Shown one piece after another: positions 16,841 through 24,235 of a DNA stretch of 64,000 bases. The position numbers and the translations under genes were made by a program. The DNA comes from Empedobacter tilapiae. Its GTDB lineage: Bacteria > Bacteroidota > Bacteroidia > Flavobacteriales > Weeksellaceae. Numbering within the stretch: position 1 is the stretch's first letter; the number at the start of each line of letters is the position of its first letter. The notes beneath the pieces are model-generated. The model made no database searches, was not told the origin of the DNA, and was given only the letters and a program-made list of their open reading frames with translations. The DNA lies in NCBI RefSeq assembly GCF_004785645.1, contig NZ_SRPE01000003.1, positions 62,001 through 126,000 on the forward strand. Direction: 5' to 3'.

Positions 16841-17062
16841 TTATTTCGTTACAGAATCTTTAGTTGTTTCTGCTGTATTTACAGTTTTCGAAGAATCTAT
16901 CGTAACTCCTTCTACAGAATCGGCTGCAGGAATTTCTGCTTTTTCAACACTTACTGAATCCTCATCAATAGTTATTGGTTCTCCTACTTTTGTTGGTTCT
17001 TGTTTACAAGACATTGCTGTGAAAGAAATCGCTGCGAAAGCAAATAAAGCTAATTTTTTCAT
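16841..17062 (-). CDS. Small Ser/Thr/Asp-rich lipoprotein
   Basis: 73 residues. The signal peptide ends FTAMSC with C19. The mature part is low-complexity and acidic (PITIDEDSVSVEKAEIPAAD, then DSVEGVTIDSSKTVNTAETT). No domain recognised. It is 29 bases downstream of a similar small lipoprotein on the same strand, and the two may form an operon. Both share DS-containing repeats with the lipoprotein at 47538. Probably a membrane-anchored periplasmic or surface protein. Confidence 0.75.
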   Translation of the reverse strand: MKKLALFAFAAISFTAMSCKQEPTKVGEPITIDEDSVSVEKAEIPAADSVEGVTIDSSKTVNTAETTKDSVTK

Positions 17063-17091
17063 TTGATTTTTTGTTTAATCTATTCTACAAA

Positions 17092-17349
17092 TTATTTTTT
17101 CTCTGTTGTTGTAGTCGTAGTTGTTTCAACTTTTATAGGAGTTTCTTTTACAACTGCCGAATCTTTGATGACAACAGAATCTTTTCCTATAGAATCAATT
17201 TTTAATGAATCTTCGATTGTTGTAATTGTGTCATTTTTTACCTCTGTTTCAGTTTTTGTTTCTTTCGATCCAAATAAATTACAAGATGTTAAACCAAATG
17301 CAGTTCCGAATACTCCTAATACGATTACGTTTAATACTAATTTTTTCAT
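17092..17349 (-). CDS. Small DS-repeat lipoprotein
   Basis: 85 residues. The signal peptide ends GLTSC with C23. The mature chain is repetitive and charged: EDSLKIDSIGKDSVVIKDSA and a tail of seven consecutive Thr followed by EKK. No domain recognised. It lies upstream of the lipoprotein at 16841 on the same strand. An ORF on the opposite strand (17063-17365) is a composition artefact of this repeat sequence. Confidence 0.75.
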   Translation of the reverse strand: MKKLVLNVIVLGVFGTAFGLTSCNLFGSKETKTETEVKNDTITTIEDSLKIDSIGKDSVVIKDSAVVKETPIKVETTTTTTTEKK

Positions 17350-17656
17350 AACTTTAATTTTTTAAATGTTTAATTGATTTTTTGTTTTTGTTGATTTTTC
17401 AATCATTTTGTTGAACCAAAGTTAAGCTGATATCAAATTTTTTCGAAGCAAAATCGTTGTAAGATGATTGTAATCCAATCATCTAATATTCAACAAATGT
17501 TTTACAATAAAAGAAATCATTTAACAACGCATTAATAAAGAAATACAACTCAACATATCAAAAAAATTATTTTATTTGTAGTTGTATTAAAAGACAATTT
17601 GTAAAATTGAAATTATTTTACAAAATACTGAAAACCAATCTTATAAATTTTATTTT
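17350..17656. other. Gene-free stretch between divergent genes
   Basis: 307 bases of AT-rich DNA between two divergently transcribed genes, so it should hold both promoters. Two inverted repeats are visible: an 8-bp hairpin at 17463-17483 (GATGATTG...CAATCATC) and a 9-bp pair, AATACAACT (17542-17550) with AGTTGTATT (17580-17588), that brackets a promoter-like TTTATTTG. No ORF or RNA gene recognised. Confidence 0.5.
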
Positions 17657-18739
17657 TTGAGCAAATTTACAGATATAGAAATTTTCGAAATTCTAAAAAA
17701 AACGATTTCAAATCGATTTTTAGAAGAAAATTCTGCTCAATCCGAAAATATCTCCGATTGGAAGGGGCAAGAAATTACATCTTTCCAAGATGATTTATTT
17801 AATAAAACCAGATCTACCGTTAGTGAAAAATGGTTTTATACGTATTTTAAGTCAGATTTTAAGAAGCTTCCGCGTATTGATATGCTCAATCTTTTGGCGC
17901 AATATTGTGGATATAAAAATTGGGCACACTTTCTTAATGTTCAGAAAATAGAACATTTTGGTTCAAGTAAAGCTGAAGAATCGACGATTGAAGCAAGAGA
18001 AAACGAAAATTTTTCATCAGAACACATAATTTCATCAGAACCAAAAGTAGAGATTCTACAGGAAGTTAAATCATCAATAGAAAAAGAAGCAGATTCTGCA
18101 AAAGTAGAAATCATCAAAACAAAGCCTAAGCTAAAATTAATTTCGATAATAGTTGTTGCTGTTATTTTATTAAGTGGGATAGGAATGGCTGTTTATTATT
18201 CTTTTTTTAGTCAAAGAGAATATGAATTCTGTTTTGTAGATTCAGATAGACAAAGCAAAATAACCAATTCTGTTGAGGTAACAATTATTAGAGATGGTTT
18301 TACACCATTGTATTTATCCACAAAAACAGGTTGTATCAAATTTGAATCACAAAAAGATACTATCAAGATGTTTGTGAGTTCACCTTATTACAAACAAGAT
18401 ACTTTTAGAGTTAATTTGCATCAATATAATCAGCCAGAAAAGCTTTTATTAGAGCCTGACGATTATAAAATTATGCTGTATTATTATTCGAATTCTGCAA
18501 AAGATTTGAAACAACGAATATCTAAACTTAATCAAATGATTTCTGATGATGCTTTGATTTATCAAGTTTACGATAACGACTTTTTTGGTGTAGAAATTCT
18601 TTCGAAACAACAGTATATCAATTTGGTTACAATGCCTACAACTTCTTTAAAGAACTTCTCTTTAATTGAGTCGGAAAGCAAAAAAGGAAAAATTGTTAAA
18701 TTAAAATTTAAAATCCAACAAGATGAGAACGATAAATAA
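17657..18739 (+). CDS. Membrane protein with N-terminal HTH-like domain, TTG start
   Basis: 360 residues, not a named family. The only reasonable start is TTG at 17657; the first in-frame Met is near residue 76. Residues 1-95 form a soluble domain with SEKWFYTYFKSDFKKLPRID and MLNLLAQYCGYKNWAHFL. That pattern resembles a small helical domain I recall in other Bacteroidota proteins, in which a T-L-x-x-L-A-x-Y-x-G-Y-x-x-W-x-x-F motif follows a DNA-recognition-like helix. A charged linker (95-155), one transmembrane helix (about 160-182) and an extracytoplasmic domain of about 175 residues follow. It overlaps the next lipoprotein gene by 17 bases, implying a two-gene unit, possibly a membrane-tethered regulator or sensor with its lipoprotein partner. 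Function is inference. Confidence 0.72.
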   Translation: MSKFTDIEIFEILKKTISNRFLEENSAQSENISDWKGQEITSFQDDLFNKTRSTVSEKWFYTYFKSDFKKLPRIDMLNLLAQYCGYKNWAHFLNVQKIEHFGSSKAEESTIEARENENFSSEHIISSEPKVEILQEVKSSIEKEADSAKVEIIKTKPKLKLISIIVVAVILLSGIGMAVYYSFFSQREYEFCFVDSDRQSKITNSVEVTIIRDGFTPLYLSTKTGCIKFESQKDTIKMFVSSPYYKQDTFRVNLHQYNQPEKLLLEPDDYKIMLYYYSNSAKDLKQRISKLNQMISDDALIYQVYDNDFFGVEILSKQQYINLVTMPTTSLKNFSLIESESKKGKIVKLKFKIQQDENDK

Positions 18740-19352
18740 AATGGTTCAGTTTAGTATAATATTACTAATGAGTGTTTGGATTATATTTTCGTGTAAAGAC
18801 GATAAATATAAAGGAGATTATAACCCAGAAACAATAAAAGGTTACAAAAATGAATCGTCAACTGTAAGTAGTAAAATGGATTCTGTTGAAGCTGTAAATT
18901 TTATTGCGAAGCAAAAACTAAGAGAGCTGTATGAACTTTCAGCTTTGGCATCAACAACAAGTGATATTGAAGTTGATAGTTTACTACGTGATCAATTGTT
19001 ATCATATTTTCCAAAAAAAGATACAACTGAGATTTTTTCTTTATTAAGGGATTTGCGTTCAAAAAAAGTCACCTATACATCAGTATCTAAATTTGCTATT
19101 TTACCTAAAGATTCTATCGTGCCAGATTCTATAAAGAGAATAGCTTATACAATCAATTATTTCAATTCAGATAAAAAGTTAATTGAAACAAATAATCATG
19201 TAGGTGTATTTGTTTTAAAACAAGAACCAATAAAGTTTCAGAGAGAATTCAAATTTTATTTTACTACTTTAAAGGAACAAAAAGATTCGATTCAAAACGA
19301 TTCAATTCCTTCAGGAGTAATACAAAAGTCAAGTGGAAAATCGCCTAAATAA
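18723..19352 (+). CDS. Uncharacterised lipoprotein, partner of the preceding membrane protein
   Basis: 209 residues. The signal peptide ends IIFSC with C24, followed by KDDKYKGDY. A Lys then acidic residues right after the Cys resembles the lipoprotein export signal described in some Bacteroidota, so surface exposure is possible. The body is helical and charged with no recognised domain and ends in DSIQNDSIPSG. The start overlaps the upstream gene by 17 bases, supporting co-expression. The last 61 bases overlap the 3' end of the 5-formyl-THF cyclo-ligase gene on the opposite strand. Confidence 0.78.
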   Translation: MRTINKMVQFSIILLMSVWIIFSCKDDKYKGDYNPETIKGYKNESSTVSSKMDSVEAVNFIAKQKLRELYELSALASTTSDIEVDSLLRDQLLSYFPKKDTTEIFSLLRDLRSKKVTYTSVSKFAILPKDSIVPDSIKRIAYTINYFNSDKKLIETNNHVGVFVLKQEPIKFQREFKFYFTTLKEQKDSIQNDSIPSGVIQKSSGKSPK

Positions 19353-19849
19353 GCGTCCTCAATATGTTCGATAGGTCTAAAGAAAGTTAGACCTATTTTT
19401 TTTGAATCAGGTCTACATCTCGCTAAGAATTTATCATAATAACCACCTCCATATCCAACACGATTTCCTGTTTTATCAGCTACAAACATTGGTATAAAAA
19501 TGACATCTATTGTAGAAGATTCAATTTCTACATAATTAATTGGCTCGGGAATTTGACGTGAATTTAAAACAGTTTCGAAGCCTTTTTCAACTTTACAATT
19601 TATCATATCATCGCCAACAACTAAAGGTAAAACAACTTCTTTTTGCTGTTGATATAGCCAATTTATAATTGGATAAGTATTGATTTCGTTATTTTTTTCG
19701 ATAGGCAAGAAAATATGAAAAGACTTTTCAATTGAAAAACTAAATTGTTTAATGTATTGAAAAATCTTTTCACTTAATTCGTTTATCTCTACTCTTGTGA
19801 ATTCTTTTCTCAGATTTCGATAGTATCTTCTAGCTTCTGTTTTTGTCAT
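19292..19849 (-). CDS. 5-formyltetrahydrofolate cyclo-ligase
   Basis: 185 residues, normal for the family (MTHFS, YgfA in E. coli). It makes 5,10-methenyl-THF from 5-formyl-THF with ATP. The N-terminal KTEARRYYRNLRKEF fits the nucleotide-binding start, and the folate/phosphate motif RVGYGGGYYDKFLA near 130 is diagnostic, followed by IGLTFFRP. ATG at 19849. The C-terminal coding sequence overlaps the convergent lipoprotein gene by 61 bases; both frames look intact. Confidence 0.94.
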   Translation of the reverse strand: MTKTEARRYYRNLRKEFTRVEINELSEKIFQYIKQFSFSIEKSFHIFLPIEKNNEINTYPIINWLYQQQKEVVLPLVVGDDMINCKVEKGFETVLNSRQIPEPINYVEIESSTIDVIFIPMFVADKTGNRVGYGGGYYDKFLARCRPDSKKIGLTFFRPIEHIEDAYLGDFPLDFCITPEGIESF

Positions 19850-19920
19850 CTTTTTCCGTTTATAACGAAGTTAAGAAATAATTAGCGCTAAAAGTAAGTA
19901 GATCTTTTTTGTTTTAGCTA

Positions 19921-20049
19921 TTATAGAAACACTAAAACGAAAATAAAACAAGCTACTGCCATAAAAAGTAATATGTTGACAGGTTTTATTTTCATTTTGC
20001 TAAATATAGACTTTTGATAAGTCTTGTGAATTCTCTTAGGTTTAGACAT
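19921..20049 (-). CDS. Small single-pass membrane protein (42 residues)
   Basis: An ATG at 20049 and TAA at 19921 frame 42 codons in a gap between two minus-strand genes. The peptide starts with a strongly basic segment (MSKPKRIHKTYQKS, then KMKIKP) and ends with one hydrophobic helix (NILLFMAVACFIFVLVFL). The positive-inside charge suggests an N-in, C-out topology. Such basic-plus-one-helix small proteins occur in many Bacteroidota, but I do not recognise this one. It fills most of the otherwise empty 316-base interval 19850-20165. Confidence 0.5.
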   Translation of the reverse strand: MSKPKRIHKTYQKSIFSKMKIKPVNILLFMAVACFIFVLVFL

Positions 20050-20165
20050 TATTAGTTGATTTATTTTCTAACAAGGTGCAAATTTCATGCAAAGATTGCT
20101 TCTAAAAATGAGGAAAACCGTAAATAATATCTATATGTTTGATTAATAATAAAATAAAAATCATA

Positions 20166-21080
20166 TTAAATAGATTTTTTCATTCGCCCTTTTGCTTCAT
20201 CCAACCAAGGTTGATAATTGCAATGTTTTTGTATTGCTTGATAGATTACTTGGCTGTTTGGATCTTTTGGATCAAGTTCGTAAATTAATGAATTAATAAA
20301 TCCATTTTTGATTGATTGACTTTTGATGTTTTCTAATAAAGTATCTGGAGAAAATCCTTGATACAATTTTTCTTGTAAATTCGTTAAGACAATATTGCGG
20401 TAACTTTGATAAGTTCTGTAATCCTCGTCATTATCTAAATCTATTTTGTCTAATTCGGTCAGAAAATTAATAGGTAATTGCTGTGAAGCAGGATTGTAAT
20501 AGGTGTACGAATCCTTGTACATGTACAACAAATTGATAAAATCGTAATTTAAATTCGTTTTTTCTGTTTTGATGAACGAAGAATTAACTTCTAATTTCTC
20601 TAAATCTTCGAAAACTTTTTGATGAAAATTTTTGATTTGATTTTTGAAATCTGGCGGAGCAAGTTTAAATAATTCGGTATGATTAGTTAAGAATTTATCC
20701 GTTTTAAAACTTTTGTCAACCAAATAATTGTTTCGATTTTTTCCTATTCCAGAGAATTTGAAATTTTTCTCCAAATGTTTTAAATCTGTATTTAGAATCA
20801 AACTATCACCTGGAATCAAATAAATTGTAAACTCCTCGCGCTCAATAGAAAGCGTTTTGTAGCCTTCGTCAACTAACTGAACTGTATCCGAAAAGTTTCC
20901 ATCAAAATCTAAAGCAAAAGCCTTTTCACGATTATTCAATAATAGGTAAATGCTATCTGTTTGTGCATTAGCGATTCGTCCACTAAAGTAGACAAGCTCA
21001 CCTTTTTCTTTTTTTGGTGAACAACTGTAAATTATAATTAAAATTAGTGGGAGAAATCTCCACAACGTCTTCATTTTCAT
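20166..21080 (-). CDS. Uncharacterised lipoprotein with DUF4369-like N-terminus
   Basis: 304 residues. The signal peptide ends IIYSC with C20. The segment LVYFSGRIANAQTDSIYLLL, then FALDFDGNFSDTV, IYLIPGDSLIL and KFSGIGKNRNNYL, resembles the N-terminal DUF4369-like domain that precedes a thioredoxin fold in many Bacteroidota lipoproteins. Here no CxxC motif or thioredoxin domain follows; the rest is helical. So it may be a stand-alone relative of those disulfide-exchange lipoproteins. It lies 29 bases after rnhA on the same strand, so it could be co-transcribed with it. Confidence 0.72.
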   Translation of the reverse strand: MKMKTLWRFLPLILIIIYSCSPKKEKGELVYFSGRIANAQTDSIYLLLNNREKAFALDFDGNFSDTVQLVDEGYKTLSIEREEFTIYLIPGDSLILNTDLKHLEKNFKFSGIGKNRNNYLVDKSFKTDKFLTNHTELFKLAPPDFKNQIKNFHQKVFEDLEKLEVNSSFIKTEKTNLNYDFINLLYMYKDSYTYYNPASQQLPINFLTELDKIDLDNDEDYRTYQSYRNIVLTNLQEKLYQGFSPDTLLENIKSQSIKNGFINSLIYELDPKDPNSQVIYQAIQKHCNYQPWLDEAKGRMKKSI

Positions 21081-21109
21081 TTTTCTCTCTGCCTCACAAA
21101 AGTAGAAAA

Positions 21110-21583
21110 TTATTCTTCGTTTTGATGAATTTCGAAGTAAGAATCTATCTTAAAATTTTCGGGTTTATTTGCTGCCGCAACCGCCAATTTATCAGCTTCT
21201 TCGTTCCAATGATGTCCAGCATGACCTTTTATCCATTGAAATTTTACGCGATGAATTTTATAAACTTCTAAAAATCTTTTCCACAAATCGGCATTCTTCT
21301 TTCCTTTGAAATTCTTTTGAACCCAACCAAAAACCCAACGTTTTTCTACAGCATCGACCACATATTTAGAATCCGTCACAATAGTAATTTCCGTGTTTGT
21401 AAACTTTAGCGTTTCCAAAGCCGTAATAACCGCCAACAATTCCATTCGGTTATTCGTTGTTAATCGAAAACCTTGAGAAATTTCTTTTTTGACTTTTTTC
21501 TCGGTTTCCAACAAAATACAACCAAATCCTCCTGGACCAGGATTTCCCAACGATGAACCGTCTGTATATGCTACAATTGCCAT
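21110..21583 (-). CDS. rnhA: Ribonuclease HI
   Basis: 157 residues, standard length. It removes RNA from RNA-DNA hybrids. The catalytic carboxylates are visible: D8 in YTDGSSLGNPGPGG, the Glu in NNRMELLAVI, the Asp in IVTDSKYVVDAV and the Asp in NEEADKLA, with the conserved His in WIKGHAGHHWNEEAD. ATG at 21583. It begins 3 bases after the M1 peptidase stop, so the two are probably co-transcribed. Confidence 0.96.
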   Translation of the reverse strand: MAIVAYTDGSSLGNPGPGGFGCILLETEKKVKKEISQGFRLTTNNRMELLAVITALETLKFTNTEITIVTDSKYVVDAVEKRWVFGWVQKNFKGKKNADLWKRFLEVYKIHRVKFQWIKGHAGHHWNEEADKLAVAAANKPENFKIDSYFEIHQNEE

Positions 21584-21586
21584 GTT

Positions 21587-23437
21587 TTATGGTTTGTAAT
21601 TTAACATTGTGTCAATTGTTTGACGCGCAACAAAATGATAATTTGGACGCGCATCTTTATAGATATTCTTCGCTAAATCTAATTGATTAGATTCTTTTAA
21701 AGCTAAATACAAAGGCTCTAAAAATTTACGACGACCAACATTTACCAAGAATTCTTTCGCATTTGTGTTGACTTTATCGTAATGCATTAAAAATGCTTTT
21801 TCGTACCAAGCTGTTTCAATTTCTGGATTTTTAGAATTTGTAAAATCATAAATAGCATCCAAATAAGCTAAATCTTCTTTTGTGTTTTTAGTCGTATCAA
21901 TTTGACGAATAAAATGAACCCATTCATTTGTAGATTTCGTAGAAATCGCCACTTTTTTCGCAGCAACTTTATTTCGTCCGTTTGTAATATCTTGCTGTAA
22001 TTGCGCTTCTGCTAAATCGAATAATTTTGAAGTAGGTTTTTTCAAATCTTTTGGCCAGCCTGTGTTATAAATCCATTCTTGAACAAAAGAATCGTCTCCA
22101 TTTGTCAAATTAGTTTTCAAATATTCCACAAATTTTTCTGTCGTCATTGTTTGGAAAGCGTGCGAAGAAAAATATTGATTCAAGAATTTATCAAACTTTT
22201 CACGTCCATATTTATCTTCTAACATTTTCAAGAACAAATAACCTTTATCGTACGGAACATCAGAAAAAGCATCATCAGGATTTGCTCCCTTCATGTTCAC
22301 TTTTAATGAAGTATATTTTTCTGGAATATTTTTTATCGACGTCTCTAAATCCTGAAAACCGATTACTGAAATCATATCCGCATAATCTTTTCCTTCTAAT
22401 TCTTCCATGATTCTACGCTCGAAATAAACTGTAAATCCTTCGTTCACCCAGAAATCATCCCAAGTAGAATTCGTTACTAAATTTCCAGACCAAGAATGTG
22501 CCAATTCATGTGCAATCAAATTCGTCATCGAACGATCACCTACAATTGCAGTTGGCGTAGCAAACGTTAAACGCGGATTTTCCATTCCTCCAAAAGGAAA
22601 CGAAGGCGGTAAAACCAAGACATCAAATTGTTCCCAAGGATATTTTCCGTACAATTTCTCGGCAGCAGTTACCATTTTTCCCATATCGGCAAATTCCCAC
22701 GCAGCAGCTTTTAACAAACCAGGTTCTGCATAAATACCCGTTCTGTTGTCGATTGGTTGATATTGCACATCACCAACAGCCAAAGCAATCAAATAAGGCG
22801 CAATTGGTTGCGTCATTTTGAATGTATAAATTCCTTCCACATTTTTTTCTTTCGGATTGATTGCACTCATCAAAGGCAACAAATCTTTCGGCGTTTTTAC
22901 TTTTGCATCGTACGTTAAGCGAACACTTGGCGTATCCTGAATTGGAATCCAAGAACGTGTTAAAATTGCTTGTCCTTGAGACAATAAAAACGGATGTTTT
23001 TTATCGTGTGTTTGTTGCGGATTTAACCATTGTAAAGCATTTGCATCAGGCGAAGTTTTGTAGAAAATTTTTACAATTGTATCATTTGGTGTGACATCAA
23101 TGATTAAGCCTTGACCTTTGATCGAATCTTTTTCACCTAATTTGTATGTTGTTTTTTGTCCATTCGCTAATAAAACTGAATCAATTGTTAGTTTTTCGGT
23201 ATCTAAAATCAATTGTTTTGCTTGATTATTTTCGAATGTATAAGCCGCAGAACCTTTAATTTGATGCGTATCGAAATCGGTTTCGATATCCAAACTAAAA
23301 TGTTTGATGCGGGCTTTATCTAAATCAGCAAAAGTTTGATTGTCTTTTGCTTCAGTTTCTGTGGTAGAAGTGATTTGTTTATTGCAACTAACCGCCGTTA
23401 AAGCCGTTCCTAATGCGATATAAACTAAATTTTTCAT
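21587..23437 (-). CDS. M1-family metallo-aminopeptidase, leukotriene-A4-hydrolase type
   Basis: 616 residues. A lipoprotein-like signal ends AVSC (C18). The substrate motif GGMENPR is at 283-289, and the zinc site is HELAH (H310, E311, H314) with E333 in NEGFTVYFE. A C-terminal helical domain (about 470-616) resembles the LTA4H C-terminal domain. It should remove N-terminal amino acids from peptides in the periplasm. It overlaps the upstream acyltransferase gene by 4 bases, part of a plsC - M1 - rnhA run. Confidence 0.94.
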   Translation of the reverse strand: MKNLVYIALGTALTAVSCNKQITSTTETEAKDNQTFADLDKARIKHFSLDIETDFDTHQIKGSAAYTFENNQAKQLILDTEKLTIDSVLLANGQKTTYKLGEKDSIKGQGLIIDVTPNDTIVKIFYKTSPDANALQWLNPQQTHDKKHPFLLSQGQAILTRSWIPIQDTPSVRLTYDAKVKTPKDLLPLMSAINPKEKNVEGIYTFKMTQPIAPYLIALAVGDVQYQPIDNRTGIYAEPGLLKAAAWEFADMGKMVTAAEKLYGKYPWEQFDVLVLPPSFPFGGMENPRLTFATPTAIVGDRSMTNLIAHELAHSWSGNLVTNSTWDDFWVNEGFTVYFERRIMEELEGKDYADMISVIGFQDLETSIKNIPEKYTSLKVNMKGANPDDAFSDVPYDKGYLFLKMLEDKYGREKFDKFLNQYFSSHAFQTMTTEKFVEYLKTNLTNGDDSFVQEWIYNTGWPKDLKKPTSKLFDLAEAQLQQDITNGRNKVAAKKVAISTKSTNEWVHFIRQIDTTKNTKEDLAYLDAIYDFTNSKNPEIETAWYEKAFLMHYDKVNTNAKEFLVNVGRRKFLEPLYLALKESNQLDLAKNIYKDARPNYHFVARQTIDTMLNYKP

Positions 23438-24180
23438 TGTTCTAAATCTTTTAAAATCGTGTTGTAAGCTTCTTCTTTCAAAGTAACTTTATTGTTTTTT
23501 ACATTCAAACCTTTCGTTTCGAAAGCCGCTAATAATCGAACTTTTATTTTTCCTGGATAACCTCTAAACCAATTAAATGGGAACATTTTATTAACTCCGT
23601 GAATCGCCAAAACAGCCAAAGGCGTTTGTGTTTCGATTGCAATGTTAAACGCTCCATCTTTGAAAGGATCCAAATAAATCTTGAATTCTTTGTCGTTTGT
23701 TACACCGCCTTCAGGAAAAATAAAAATACTCAGATTTTTGTCTAACTTTTTCTTTGCTTCGGGATAAACTAGTGCTTTACTACGTGCACTTTTTCGGTCG
23801 ACAGGAATACAAATTCGTTCGAATATTCTTCCAAAGATAGGGATTTTGAGTAATTCTGCCTTACCAACAAACACGATTGGATGATGTTTAAGAATAGCCA
23901 ACATCAACATAATATCCATCACCGAAGTATGATTAGCTATAAAAATATAATTTTCTTTCGGATCGAGAGGGACAAGTTTTTTGTAATCAATTCTAAATCC
24001 TGTTCCATACAAAACAAATTTTCCCCAATATCTTATAAATGGGTAGATGTAAGGAAATGTTTTATCGAAGTTTGCTAAAGGTAATACGATAAAAACACCA
24101 ATTGTTAGGACATAAATTGCGGCTAATAAAATCATCCAAATGCGCCAAATAAGAACGAAAAAACCTGTGATGTATTTCAT
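23434..24180 (-). CDS. 1-acyl-sn-glycerol-3-phosphate acyltransferase (PlsC type)
   Basis: 248 residues. Two N-terminal hydrophobic helices (about 5-36) are followed by the HX4D catalytic motif NHTSVMD (H84, D89) and the substrate motif FPEGGVTN from 155. This is the PlsC/lysophospholipid acyltransferase family, which adds the second acyl chain to lysophosphatidic acid at the inner membrane. Alternatives within the family (ornithine-lipid or other O-acyltransferases) cannot be excluded. Its stop overlaps the M1 peptidase start by 4 bases. Confidence 0.92.
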   Translation of the reverse strand: MKYITGFFVLIWRIWMILLAAIYVLTIGVFIVLPLANFDKTFPYIYPFIRYWGKFVLYGTGFRIDYKKLVPLDPKENYIFIANHTSVMDIMLMLAILKHHPIVFVGKAELLKIPIFGRIFERICIPVDRKSARSKALVYPEAKKKLDKNLSIFIFPEGGVTNDKEFKIYLDPFKDGAFNIAIETQTPLAVLAIHGVNKMFPFNWFRGYPGKIKVRLLAAFETKGLNVKNNKVTLKEEAYNTILKDLEQ

Positions 24181-24235
24181 TGAGTTGGTTTATTGGAGTA
24201 AAGATATGGAGAAAATGAAAACCAAACCTATGTTC

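Noticed and set aside
17063-17365. Plus-strand ORF across the small lipoprotein
   Set aside because: Low-complexity Val/Ser chain that is the antisense of the DS-repeat gene, which has a clear lipobox.
20166-21080. Truncated thioredoxin-like lipoprotein (pseudogene)
   Set aside because: It lacks the thioredoxin domain, but the frame is long and intact with a good signal and no remnant downstream, so it is treated as a gene.
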